Shown here: positions 1 to 7,080 of the stretch, in pieces
How positions within the stretch are numbered: the first letter of the stretch is position 1
Layout of the letters: each line of letters starts with the position of its first letter
Source of the DNA: Leptospiraceae bacterium
GTDB taxonomy: Bacteria; Spirochaetota; Leptospiria; Turneriellales; Turneriellaceae
NCBI GenBank assembly: GCA_016788945.1
Contig: JAEUSA010000129.1
Coordinates: forward strand, 1-12,201
Direction: 5' to 3'
Length of the DNA: 12,201 bases
Notes under the pieces: model-generated
Told to the model about the DNA's origin: nothing
Database searches by the model: none
What the model saw: the letters and a program-made list of their open reading frames with translations, nothing else
Translations under genes and position numbers: made by a program

Positions 1-465
1 GGCGCAATGAACGGTTCGATACTTTCGAGTGCTCGTGTGCCCTACGCAATGGCGCGCGACGGCGTTTTTTTTCGGCCATTGGCAACGCTTTCACCCAAAC
101 GCTCTATCCCGGTTATTTCGACGCTGACGCAGGGGGGCATCGCTGTGATACTCGCGGCTTCAGGCACGTTCGACCAGCTGACCGATTCTGTGGTATTTAT
201 TTCATGGATTTTCTACGCGCTGACGGCTTCGACGCTATTCCACTTTCGCCGCCAGAAAACCGCGCACGCGGCTTTTCTCTCACCTTTTTATCCGGTGTTG
301 CCGGTGGTGTTTATCGTACTGTCAGCGGGGCTGACTGTCTATACTGTTCTTGCGCAACCTGAGCTCACTCTTTTGGGCCTCGGTATCGTCACCGCAGGAA
401 TTCCGCTGTATTTCTGGTTTGCGCGGCGTAAAGGCGCCGCACAGCGTGAACGCGCACAACCTTGA
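1..465 (+). CDS. APC-family amino-acid permease, C-terminal fragment (5' end outside window)
   Basis: C-terminal part of a cytoplasmic-membrane amino-acid/polyamine/organocation (APC) transporter. The reading frame is open from base 1 (Gly-Ala before the first visible Met), so the gene starts upstream of the window and the ATG at position 7 is internal. The opening stretch, with NGSILSSARVPYAMARDG, matches the conserved 'NG..L...R..yaMARDG' block of LAT-type exchangers such as the SteT-like permeases. About four hydrophobic helices follow (visible residues roughly 37-56, 60-82, 93-114 and 120-142), consistent with the last helices of a 12-helix APC fold. It ends with a basic cytoplasmic tail (ARRKGAAQRER). 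The substrate cannot be told from this fragment. Its TGA stop is immediately followed, with no spacer, by the stop codon of the convergent lipoprotein gene. Family call is firm, specificity unknown. Confidence 0.88.
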   Translation, partial: GAMNGSILSSARVPYAMARDGVFFRPLATLSPKRSIPVISTLTQGGIAVILAASGTFDQLTDSVVFISWIFYALTASTLFHFRRQKTAHAAFLSPFYPVLPVVFIVLSAGLTVYTVLAQPELTLLGLGIVTAGIPLYFWFARRKGAAQRERAQP

Positions 466-1143
466 TTATTCGCGCGCCTCTCTCAGTGCCTTTTCGATAT
501 CTTTTGACATCTGTGCGAGAACCTGTGCACGAAACTGATCAAGGTTAGCCGGGCGCAGGCTGCCATCGGCAGAAGTATAGGTTCGCACCGGGTATTCGGT
601 CTGCAGTGTCAGAATTGTCTGTGAATCAATGTTGGATATCAAGCGCACAACAATCTGAAACTCGAATGTGTCAGTCTTTTCTTTCTTAAACCATTTTTTA
701 TTGCGTTGGAAATACGTGCCGTCGCCCCTGTCGTTGCGTGCGTCGTATTTGTGCGGCCCATCATCGGGAAGTTCAATTGTCGCTTCGTGAGATTTCAGTT
801 CATGTGCGGTTATTTCACCGAGCATCGTACCTTCGGCGCCGAGAAACTGACCAGCTTCAATCGCTTTGTTATCGATCAATCCGGTTTGTGCGAGTGCCTT
901 CTCTTTGAGTAGCTTATCGATTTTTTCCCGTTCCACAACCTGAATTCCGGCGGCGATGAGGCCTGAACGAAACATTTCTGAGCTTTCACGCGTTACCTTT
1001 TCACTGGCTACGGCAGAGGTGAAGGGCATGATGGCGGCGGTCTTAAGCTGTTTCACCGCCTCTTTGCGAATCGAAATCTTCGAGGTAGAGCAAGAAAACA
1101 AAACGAGGGCCATGGCCGGTAAAAAAAACAAATTGTTGCGCAT
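466..1143 (-). CDS. CsgG-like lipoprotein
   Basis: Predicted outer-envelope lipoprotein of about 225 residues. A hydrophobic signal peptide (residues 1-17) ends in the lipobox LFSC, giving lipidation at Cys18. The mature part follows the pattern of CsgG/curli-assembly-type proteins: a beta strand with IMPF (38-41), a helix, VVERE (69-73), then a helix leading to LGAEGTMLGEI (101-111), and a later strand EFQIVVRLISNIDSQTI resembling the family's 'vrlid..tg.i' strand. Between these lies a hydrophilic, charged insert (about 120-158). CsgG itself is a secretion pore, but many relatives with this fold are not, and no curli genes are present here, so the role is unknown. It is the third gene of the operon behind the DUF2157 and GDYXXLXY genes, 30 bp after the latter. 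A GTG directly precedes the chosen ATG (at 1146) and is an alternative start. No strong ribosome binding site is seen for either. Confidence 0.78.
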   Translation of the reverse strand: MRNNLFFLPAMALVLFSCSTSKISIRKEAVKQLKTAAIMPFTSAVASEKVTRESSEMFRSGLIAAGIQVVEREKIDKLLKEKALAQTGLIDNKAIEAGQFLGAEGTMLGEITAHELKSHEATIELPDDGPHKYDARNDRGDGTYFQRNKKWFKKEKTDTFEFQIVVRLISNIDSQTILTLQTEYPVRTYTSADGSLRPANLDQFRAQVLAQMSKDIEKALREARE

Positions 1144-1173
1144 CACTATCGATTTCTTGCGGCCCGCTGCGGG

Positions 1174-1737
1174 TCAATCCCTTTCATCTTCAGCTAGTTT
1201 GGGTTTTTCTGGCTGCATCACGAGGTTCGTCAGACGCGCGTTACCCGCCTTATCGATAAAGACCTCAGCAAAAACACGCCCTTCACGCAGCGCTTTTTCC
1301 CAATTTTCGGCTTCCCGTTTAGGAGCAAAGAATGATTCGAGGCCTGAAACGAGCGTATAGTAGGCATCGTTTGTGGTCATCGACCAGCGCGGCTGTACTT
1401 TGAGCCTGATGCCCTGAGCCTTATCCGCGCTGGCAACGAGCGAAACAGGCTTGAGAATGCCATCCACTTTAGCGAGATTCAGGTATAACACATCGCCAAA
1501 ATGATAGATCTTGTTTGCCTCAAGCTTGATCGGCAATGTTTTTGCTTCACCGCGGGAAAAATCGTACTCGAGGTCTACATAATTACCACGGAAAAAGTCG
1601 CGTGGATCGCGAGGTTTGACCTGCAGCAAATATTTTTCGCCGCGAAAAATCGGCAAATAGGCGGAGAAGACCATGCCACCGAGTATTAGCCACGGAATTA
1701 GCACCATCAGCGCGCGCTTCATGTGTTCAGGCTTCAT
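1174..1737 (-). CDS. GDYXXLXY-domain membrane-anchored protein
   Basis: A 187-residue protein with one N-terminal membrane segment (about residues 9-29) and a soluble, presumably periplasmic remainder. Residues 51-58, GNYVDLEY, are the signature of the GDYXXLXY family (here Asn replaces the usual Asp), directly preceded by the typical 'KPRDPRDFFR' strand. The family is widespread but has no established biochemical function. Its genes are repeatedly found beside DUF2157/DUF4401 membrane proteins, exactly as here: the gene overlaps the end of the DUF2157 gene by 11 bp, which suggests translational coupling and a joint membrane complex. The start at 1737 is supported by GGGAGAA placed 7 bases upstream (from GGAG). 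A second in-frame ATG five codons later is less well placed. Confidence 0.88.
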   Translation of the reverse strand: MKPEHMKRALMVLIPWLILGGMVFSAYLPIFRGEKYLLQVKPRDPRDFFRGNYVDLEYDFSRGEAKTLPIKLEANKIYHFGDVLYLNLAKVDGILKPVSLVASADKAQGIRLKVQPRWSMTTNDAYYTLVSGLESFFAPKREAENWEKALREGRVFAEVFIDKAGNARLTNLVMQPEKPKLAEDERD

Positions 1738-2974
1738 ATTTTTTCTCCCACATCTTATTCATCAGCACCAGCGCCACGGCGGACAAGATGAAAATTAGCG
1801 CGGTAATAAGATAATTCGAGAACAGATCAAGATAGCGGATGAGAGCCCAGGCAAGCAACGCCATCACCGCGCCGAGGAATAATGCTTTCGCGCGGGCGGC
1901 TATCGCATGAAAAAGCACGCCCGTCACTGCGCCAAGGTAAACAACATTCTCCGCAATGCGAATGAAATACCAGGATCTTTCTTCTGCACCGGCATTGAGA
2001 TAGCGCTGCAACCACATGCACAAAATTGTGACGAGAATATTACCCGAGAGAATAAATGTGAGGTGCTTTTCACGCAATTTGTTGCGCTGAAAGATAAATA
2101 CCAGCAGCGAAACCCCCACCAGCATCAGCGCCACGACGGATACTGAGCTGAGTACTGAATAGCGCGCAATATATTTGAACGTCATCAGCATATTGAGAAT
2201 ACCGGTAAACAGCATCATCAGCAGCAGAATTCTGCGCAGCCAGTTTTCCGCAAGTTCACTAAATTGCTGTAGCAACGCGACGGCAAAGATGGTAAAGGAC
2301 AGATTCCAGATGAATCCGCCCGGAACGATATCCCATTTTTCAAGCAACGTCAGCAGGAAAAAATAAACAACGGCAAGTAAGGGCAAAAAGGTATACCATT
2401 TCTGCTTCGACCAAGCAAATATGCTCAATACTGCCAGTGGCAGCAGCGAGATCGTTGCAAACTGGTTATGTTGCAGCTGCATCATGAGGTAGACAACGAA
2501 GAGGACAGCTGCGAGCAGGTAGGTGACGGTGCTCGCGCGCAACCAAATGACGGGTAAAATGCCGATGACCCAAAATAAAACACCGTTAGGGTAATAGGCG
2601 CTGATATGGAAAATTTGCGCTTGCAGCATGATATTCGCCCCCAACGCCAGTGAAGCGAAAAACCAACCCACTTCGGCAGCCATTGGTCGCTGCCTTCTTT
2701 CTTGCCACAGAGAGAACAACTGTGCTCCAATGAGGGGTAGCGCCGTGATGATCGACTGCATTGCCCAACCCAGCCTCTGCCAGTTCTCCGAAATGACAAG
2801 AAAGAGCGCGAGCCCGGCGAGGGTGGCTGCGAGGCATTGCAGCCAAAAGCTCATTTTCTTATAGAGTGGCACCTCGCCGTCATAACGGGCGAGTATGGCT
2901 TCTCCCTGTGAAGGTGAAATGATGCCGTCAGAGATCCAACCCGAAATTTCAGCCTTGAGTTTGCGGTAATTCAT
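1727..2974 (-). CDS. DUF2157 domain-containing polytopic membrane protein
   Basis: A 415-residue integral membrane protein. The N-terminal cytosolic helix pair (residues 1-40, with a 'SDGIISPSQGEAIL' turn), then a helix ending in ISENWQRLGW (61-70) and a following LGANIMLQAQIFHIS segment (111-125), are typical of DUF2157. About 13 further hydrophobic helices continue to near the C-terminus. The long C-terminal half may correspond to the DUF4401-like region often encoded next to or fused with DUF2157, though I cannot confirm this by eye. Function is unknown for the family. It heads the operon with the GDYXXLXY and CsgG-like genes. A TTG 12 codons upstream (3010) is in frame, but it lies at about the predicted transcription start of the promoter at 3014-3042, so the ATG at 2974 is preferred. 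No clear Shine-Dalgarno is present, and the predicted leader is only about 30 bases. Confidence 0.82.
   Translation of the reverse strand: MNYRKLKAEISGWISDGIISPSQGEAILARYDGEVPLYKKMSFWLQCLAATLAGLALFLVISENWQRLGWAMQSIITALPLIGAQLFSLWQERRQRPMAAEVGWFFASLALGANIMLQAQIFHISAYYPNGVLFWVIGILPVIWLRASTVTYLLAAVLFVVYLMMQLQHNQFATISLLPLAVLSIFAWSKQKWYTFLPLLAVVYFFLLTLLEKWDIVPGGFIWNLSFTIFAVALLQQFSELAENWLRRILLLMMLFTGILNMLMTFKYIARYSVLSSVSVVALMLVGVSLLVFIFQRNKLREKHLTFILSGNILVTILCMWLQRYLNAGAEERSWYFIRIAENVVYLGAVTGVLFHAIAARAKALFLGAVMALLAWALIRYLDLFSNYLITALIFILSAVALVLMNKMWEKKYEA
1743..1749 (-). promoter_or_regulatory. Ribosome binding site of the GDYXXLXY gene
   Basis: Minus-strand GGGAGAA with its GGAG core 7 bases before the ATG at 1737. 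It lies inside the last codons of the upstream DUF2157 gene. It decides for this ATG over the second ATG five codons downstream. Confidence 0.7.
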
Positions 2975-3013
2975 GCTGCGACAGGTTACCCAAGCGGCAC
3001 GCGAATGCAAGTG

Positions 3014-3042
3014 ATTATATGGCTGCCGCGATGCATTTTCAA
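3014..3042 (-). promoter_or_regulatory. Sigma70-type promoter for the DUF2157 operon
   Basis: On the minus strand, TTGAAA (3037-3042) and a perfect TATAAT (3014-3019) are separated by exactly 17 bp, the optimal spacing. Transcription would begin near 3007, leaving a leader of about 33 bases before the ATG at 2974. It sits in the divergent intergenic region shared with the large plus-strand gene. I see no comparable promoter reading toward that gene. Confidence 0.72.
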
Positions 3043-3092
3043 ATTTGCCGCGTATCTGGCCGATTCAAGTTTGCCGGACCCCGCGGGAAAGC

Positions 3093-5303
3093 ATGGTAGA
3101 CGGATCACCAGAATATTCGCAATCGGCGATCGTCGTACAAGACCGCTCGTCTCTCAGTGCGCCCAACAGCGCAGATATGGAGATTCTCGCGAAGCTTGAG
3201 GAAAAGCTGCGCTTCATCGAACAAAAAAAAGTAGGCTCAAATGACCCTACGTATTATCTCGCGATCGACCACATATCAGTGGCGAACGCAACCGCACTCG
3301 AAGGTGCAATCAAAAAAGTCACAGATCTCGCCAACGGCGGCAAAAACCGTGTGGCGTACCTTTATCCGATGCTGGTTTCACACCACTCTAAACCGGCGTT
3401 TCAGCTGTTTCTTTTTTACCCGCCGAAAAACAAAGCGGGAGTGCGCGATGCCGGGCCGCTGAGACGCGCGGCAATGGCAAAATCAGAACCATTGATTCGC
3501 TCGCTGCTCGAAGCCAAGCGCGCGAAGCCGACCGAAATTGAAGAAGAAGATCCGGGTGCTGCGCTGATCAAACTCGATAGCAAAGGTGCGCGATTCTATC
3601 CCGATTTTTATTCGTTAGAGTATGACTTTCGCCGCCTACTGAAAAAAAGTTATGATAAGCTGCAGTTGCCATATATTGAAATTCCCGATTTTTTCCACGA
3701 CCTGCGTGATTTTTTCTCACGCGCGACCGACATCGTAGACCACATCGGTGATAAGTACCATATCGTCATCGATCAGCTGATGCTCGACGAACAGGGCAAT
3801 TACGCGCGTACGCCCGAGGTAATACGACACTACCGCGTGCTCGCTGATGGATTAGAAAAATTTGTACTCAATGTACTCTACGACAAGGCGAAGAAAGGTG
3901 GAGCAACCGCATATGTCAATCAGCTCGAAAACTACCGCGCGCAGCATGTAGTCACCGCTGAACCGGGCAGAAAACAGAGCAAAGAAAAAGTCGACGCACT
4001 CATGCAGTTGGCAGCGCAATATCCCTTTGATCGCATACAAGATAAAGAAAGCGCCTCAATACGCGAGAAGCTACATGAAACTCTCGATTGGCTGAAAATA
4101 CTCATCGAAAAAAAGGACCGACTGGTAAATCGCAAGCAGCAACAGACCGTAGATAACCTGCTGCAAAAAATCGAGAACATGGTACAGACCTTCACCAAGC
4201 AGAATCTCGACCTGTTTACGATAGATCTGCGCCGTGAAATTCTGCGCGCCGTGAAAGATGAAGCCCAGGCGATGAACATGGAGGCGGAATTTGAAAAACG
4301 CCTGATGACGCGTTTTGGCGCATATAAAGCCACCGCGTCCGACGGATCGAGCGTGTACTACTTCGTCGACCAGAAATATATGAGTTCGGTACTCGAGAAC
4401 CTGAGCCGGCAGATGAAGACCGACAAGGGTGCCGGTGAACGATATGAAATTGCCGTACAGATCTATGAACAGCTGGCCAAACGCAAAGATCCGGCGTTAG
4501 ACCACGGTCTTACTGCTGAAGAGCGCATCAACTTGTCACAACTGAGAGCGCATAACATCAATAAGAACAGTGAAAGCCGGCAGATGGAGCAACGCGCAAA
4601 CCGCTATAATATTCCGCAGGGCATTCTCGTTTCGCTGATTTCGGCAATTTTGTTCGCCGCGGCGATGTTCTATTCGACCCAGCTCTTCTGGCTGGTTTTT
4701 CCGCTGACGCTGCTTTCGGTAATTTCGTTTTATCGCTTCACCTTTCAGGGCCGTGCTAAATCGAAAAGCAGTGCTGAATCGGCGGCGAGCAAAGCTTTCA
4801 GCGAAAACACCGAAGCTGCTGATTCTGCGGCGCGGCAAATGGCCGAGCAGGCGGCGATTACCAAACAGAAAATCGGCGCCTATGGTTCCGCAATGGTGTT
4901 TCCGTACATGCCGCAGAAACATTCTGAGCGCGTTTTGACAGAAGATGAATTCAGGCAAAAGGTTAAACTCGCCGCGCCTGAGGTAAAACGTAATGTCCAT
5001 GAACTTGCGGGTCTCGAGGGTAAAGCTCTCGAAGAAGCGGTTTATGAAGCGCTGCGTGAAGACTCGGTATGTATTGTGATACCCACAGAAATAGTGAAGA
5101 AGTCGATGAACAAAGTACCCATAGCCCTCTACATCAACTATAAAGATTTCTCCTCCGATCAGACCCGCAACCGCATTGCCGAAGAGTACCGGGCCATTTT
5201 TAAGCCCAATCTAAAGGATTACGAACAGGAATTCTACCGTTATCTGATCAATACACTCGAAGTTAAGTATTACGCTTATCTGAAAAAAAATCTGAAGAAA
5301 TAA
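3093..5303 (+). CDS. Large protein of unknown function with a central membrane hairpin
   Basis: A 736-residue protein I do not recognise. Architecture visible by eye: a long, charged, largely helical N-terminal part (residues 1-505) with several heptad-like stretches (for example near RKQQQTVDNLLQKIENM). Two closely spaced hydrophobic helices follow (about 511-528 and 532-547) joined by a short YSTQLF turn. Next comes a low-complexity Ala/Ser/Glu linker (about 553-595) and a soluble C-terminal domain to residue 736. Basic residues flank both sides of the hairpin (NRY before, YRF..RAK after), so both large domains should face the cytoplasm. No signal peptide, nucleotide-binding loop or metal motif is evident. 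Start choice: ATG at 3093 has GGGAAA upstream. A TTG at 3045 and an ATG at 3177 are alternatives in frame. It stands alone, divergent from the DUF2157 operon and convergent (22 bp) with the UbiB-type kinase gene. Confidence 0.8.
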   Translation: MVDGSPEYSQSAIVVQDRSSLSAPNSADMEILAKLEEKLRFIEQKKVGSNDPTYYLAIDHISVANATALEGAIKKVTDLANGGKNRVAYLYPMLVSHHSKPAFQLFLFYPPKNKAGVRDAGPLRRAAMAKSEPLIRSLLEAKRAKPTEIEEEDPGAALIKLDSKGARFYPDFYSLEYDFRRLLKKSYDKLQLPYIEIPDFFHDLRDFFSRATDIVDHIGDKYHIVIDQLMLDEQGNYARTPEVIRHYRVLADGLEKFVLNVLYDKAKKGGATAYVNQLENYRAQHVVTAEPGRKQSKEKVDALMQLAAQYPFDRIQDKESASIREKLHETLDWLKILIEKKDRLVNRKQQQTVDNLLQKIENMVQTFTKQNLDLFTIDLRREILRAVKDEAQAMNMEAEFEKRLMTRFGAYKATASDGSSVYYFVDQKYMSSVLENLSRQMKTDKGAGERYEIAVQIYEQLAKRKDPALDHGLTAEERINLSQLRAHNINKNSESRQMEQRANRYNIPQGILVSLISAILFAAAMFYSTQLFWLVFPLTLLSVISFYRFTFQGRAKSKSSAESAASKAFSENTEAADSAARQMAEQAAITKQKIGAYGSAMVFPYMPQKHSERVLTEDEFRQKVKLAAPEVKRNVHELAGLEGKALEEAVYEALREDSVCIVIPTEIVKKSMNKVPIALYINYKDFSSDQTRNRIAEEYRAIFKPNLKDYEQEFYRYLINTLEVKYYAYLKKNLKK

Positions 5304-5325
5304 CTTACGCGCTTAAACTACGCGC

Positions 5326-6624
5326 TCAATCCACGACCGCAAATAGCTCATCAGACCAATTTGCCTCGGCAGCCAGCGCGGTGAGATTTCCCACGAGTCC
5401 GATGATCGCTCTGTCGATAAAAAGCACGTCGCCGGGAAACGTAATCTCTTTCAATTCATTAAAATTTTCCCGATTGTAAGCGACAATTTTCTTGATCGGA
5501 TCGCGGTCGGGAAGAAAGCGGTAAGGCCGTTCGACAAACACTGGCGACAGTACGTCGCGGAAAAGTTGCACATGCTTATAGGGCACGGGTTCACCGTTCT
5601 TAAGAGTTACTTTAAGCGCCGCCAGCACCGTAGTCAGCTCATCAAATCTACCGGCCCGGCAAGCGGCAACAGTATCGACGTATCCTTTATGCAACCAATC
5701 TGGCAATTCCTTGATACTGCCGAAATCATAGAGTATCAGCTGGCCGCCATCGCGAAAAGCATAGTTGGCGGGGTTTGGGTCTGATTGTATCTGGCGAAAC
5801 ACCAGCAACTGTTCTACGAGTGAGCGGAACAATAGTCTTCCCCAAATATTTTTTTCCGCTTGGCCGTGCCTGCGGGCCTCTTCGATGCTGAAGCCCATAG
5901 TCAACTCGGTTGTCAGCACGCGTTGCGATGACATTTCAGGAACAGGTTTCGGAATCAGAATTTCGGGGCGATCGGCGTAGAACTTCCGGAACTCTTCAAT
6001 GCGTTTGAGCTCGCGGGTGTAGTCGACTTCTTCAGTCAGGCGCGCCTCGATCTCGGCAAAAAGATGATCCAGGTTGGCTGCGAGCATACTCTCGAGAATC
6101 AGTTCAAATAGGCGGCGCAGATTCTTGAGGTCCGAGAAAATCGCTTTGTCAATTTTAGGATACTGTATCTTTATGGCAACTTCGCGACCATCGGTGAGCC
6201 GCGCCCGATGCACCTGCCCGATTGACGCGGCGGCAAGCGGCTTGTCGTCGATCTCGGTTATGCGCTCGCGCCAATCGGGTATGTCGCCGTCGAGCGTCTC
6301 ATACATGATGCGCGCCGAAACTGTCGGCGCATCGCGCTGTAGCGTCTTCAAGACGAGGGTCAGTTCTTTTGGCAATAAGGCTTCTTGAATGGAAAGCATC
6401 TGGCCGATTTTCATCGCCCCGCCCTTCAGGCGGCCGAGCGTTTCGGCAATTTTTTCGGCATTTTTCGCCCAGCTTTTTGCCATGCGCAGTTCACGCGAAT
6501 CTTCACCGAGAAAAAGACCAAGCGCTTTTTCGCCGACAAGCGAAAAGCCCACGCGCCCTGCGAGCGCACCCATTTTCAGAAATCGGCCGAAAGCAGATGT
6601 GGTGAGATTTTCCTGTTCAGCCAT
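5326..6624 (-). CDS. ABC1/AarF (UbiB, COQ8-like) atypical kinase
   Basis: A 432-residue member of the UbiB/ADCK atypical protein-kinase-like family, whose members support ubiquinone or other isoprenoid-lipid metabolism and have ATPase rather than classical kinase activity. Signature elements are in order: KIGQ motif in an N-terminal helix (72-75), Ala-rich nucleotide loop AAASIGQVH (131-139), invariant Lys in VAIKIQYP (152), ExD motif EVD (199-201), QSDPNPAN (280-287) and the metal-binding DFG (300-302). The QxDPxxxN form of the catalytic loop is closer to the eukaryotic COQ8/ADCK3 type (QTDPNWxN) than to the HxDxHPGN of E. coli UbiB. No C-terminal membrane anchor of the UbiB type is apparent. 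It is the last gene of the long minus-strand run. Its ATG overlaps the NUDIX stop in ATGGCTGA, with AGGT about 9 bases upstream. No ubi or men genes lie in the window, so the lipid pathway served is unknown. Confidence 0.92.
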   Translation of the reverse strand: MAEQENLTTSAFGRFLKMGALAGRVGFSLVGEKALGLFLGEDSRELRMAKSWAKNAEKIAETLGRLKGGAMKIGQMLSIQEALLPKELTLVLKTLQRDAPTVSARIMYETLDGDIPDWRERITEIDDKPLAAASIGQVHRARLTDGREVAIKIQYPKIDKAIFSDLKNLRRLFELILESMLAANLDHLFAEIEARLTEEVDYTRELKRIEEFRKFYADRPEILIPKPVPEMSSQRVLTTELTMGFSIEEARRHGQAEKNIWGRLLFRSLVEQLLVFRQIQSDPNPANYAFRDGGQLILYDFGSIKELPDWLHKGYVDTVAACRAGRFDELTTVLAALKVTLKNGEPVPYKHVQLFRDVLSPVFVERPYRFLPDRDPIKKIVAYNRENFNELKEITFPGDVLFIDRAIIGLVGNLTALAAEANWSDELFAVVD

Positions 6625-7078
6625 AAAATGCGACCTGATGATCTATCAACTGCCCTTTGTCATAAATGAATTTTGCGGAGAAAAAACTGGGTTGATCGAG
6701 CCAACGGAGAAAAATACGGTCGCCTGCCCATAAAGGCAAACTGGTAACCTTTTCGTTTTCAATCCACACCAGATCGCCTTCGGCGCAGTGTGTTTTGAGT
6801 TCACCCGAAAATTTTTCTGCCGTAAATAGAAAACAATACCAATCATGCCCTTTGGCAAATTGCGGAAAAGTCATGACACCGCGCAATCTCGGTTCAATCT
6901 GCAGGTTGCTCTCTTCAAAAACTTCGCGGATCACACACTGCTCCGGCGATTCACCCGGTTCGAACTTTCCGCCGAGGCCGTTGTATTTGCCAAGATGCAC
7001 ATCATCGGGGCGCTTATTACGGTGCATCATCAGCGTCTTACCGCCGCTGCGCACATAACATAAAGTTGCGAGAATCAT
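6617..7078 (-). CDS. NUDIX hydrolase, MTH1/MutT-like (probable oxidised-nucleotide pyrophosphatase)
   Basis: A 153-residue NUDIX enzyme. The Nudix box runs from Gly37 to Leu59 (GKFEPGE, seven residues, REVFEE, then SNL). All the metal-binding glutamates are present, but the penultimate box Gly is Asn58. Surrounding features resemble human MTH1 more than E. coli MutT: HLGKYNGLGGK before the box, and a C-terminal run with LWAGDRIFLRWL and then a KFIYDKGQLIDHQV strand that parallels MTH1's 'MWPDDSYWFP...F.gqDtILDY'. MTH1-type enzymes hydrolyse oxidised purine dNTPs to monophosphates and pyrophosphate. Substrate here is inferred from resemblance only. The gene starts 2 bp after the LptE-like stop and overlaps the UbiB-type kinase start by 8 bp, so it is embedded in an operon. 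Confidence 0.9.
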   Translation of the reverse strand: MILATLCYVRSGGKTLMMHRNKRPDDVHLGKYNGLGGKFEPGESPEQCVIREVFEESNLQIEPRLRGVMTFPQFAKGHDWYCFLFTAEKFSGELKTHCAEGDLVWIENEKVTSLPLWAGDRIFLRWLDQPSFFSAKFIYDKGQLIDHQVAFYG

Positions 7079-7080
7079 GT

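Noticed and set aside
65..72. Runs of eight T or A (also 1121-1128, 3223-3230 and 5283-5290) as phase-variation tracts
   Set aside because: All lie in intact reading frames, encode ordinary Phe/Lys codons, and none is long enough or placed to suggest a switch without population data.
423..440. GCGGCG/CGCCGC stem near the end of the permease gene as a terminator
   Set aside because: Inside coding sequence and not followed by a T-run; a 6-bp GC stem is easily expected by chance in this composition.
1163..1173. CCCGCAGCGGG hairpin (minus strand) between the GDYXXLXY and CsgG-like genes as a terminator
   Set aside because: The stem is only 4-5 bp with a tiny loop and is followed by CCGCAAGAAATC, not a T-tract; the genes look co-transcribed.
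2975..3010. Upstream TTG start (3010) for the DUF2157 protein
   Set aside because: The TTG falls at about the predicted transcription start and adds residues without family character; the ATG at 2974 begins right at the conserved N-terminal helix.
5304..5340. Repeated ACGCGCT in the 22-bp convergent gap as a bidirectional terminator
   Set aside because: It is a direct repeat with only a 4-bp GCGC self-match and no adjacent T-tract, so no convincing hairpin.
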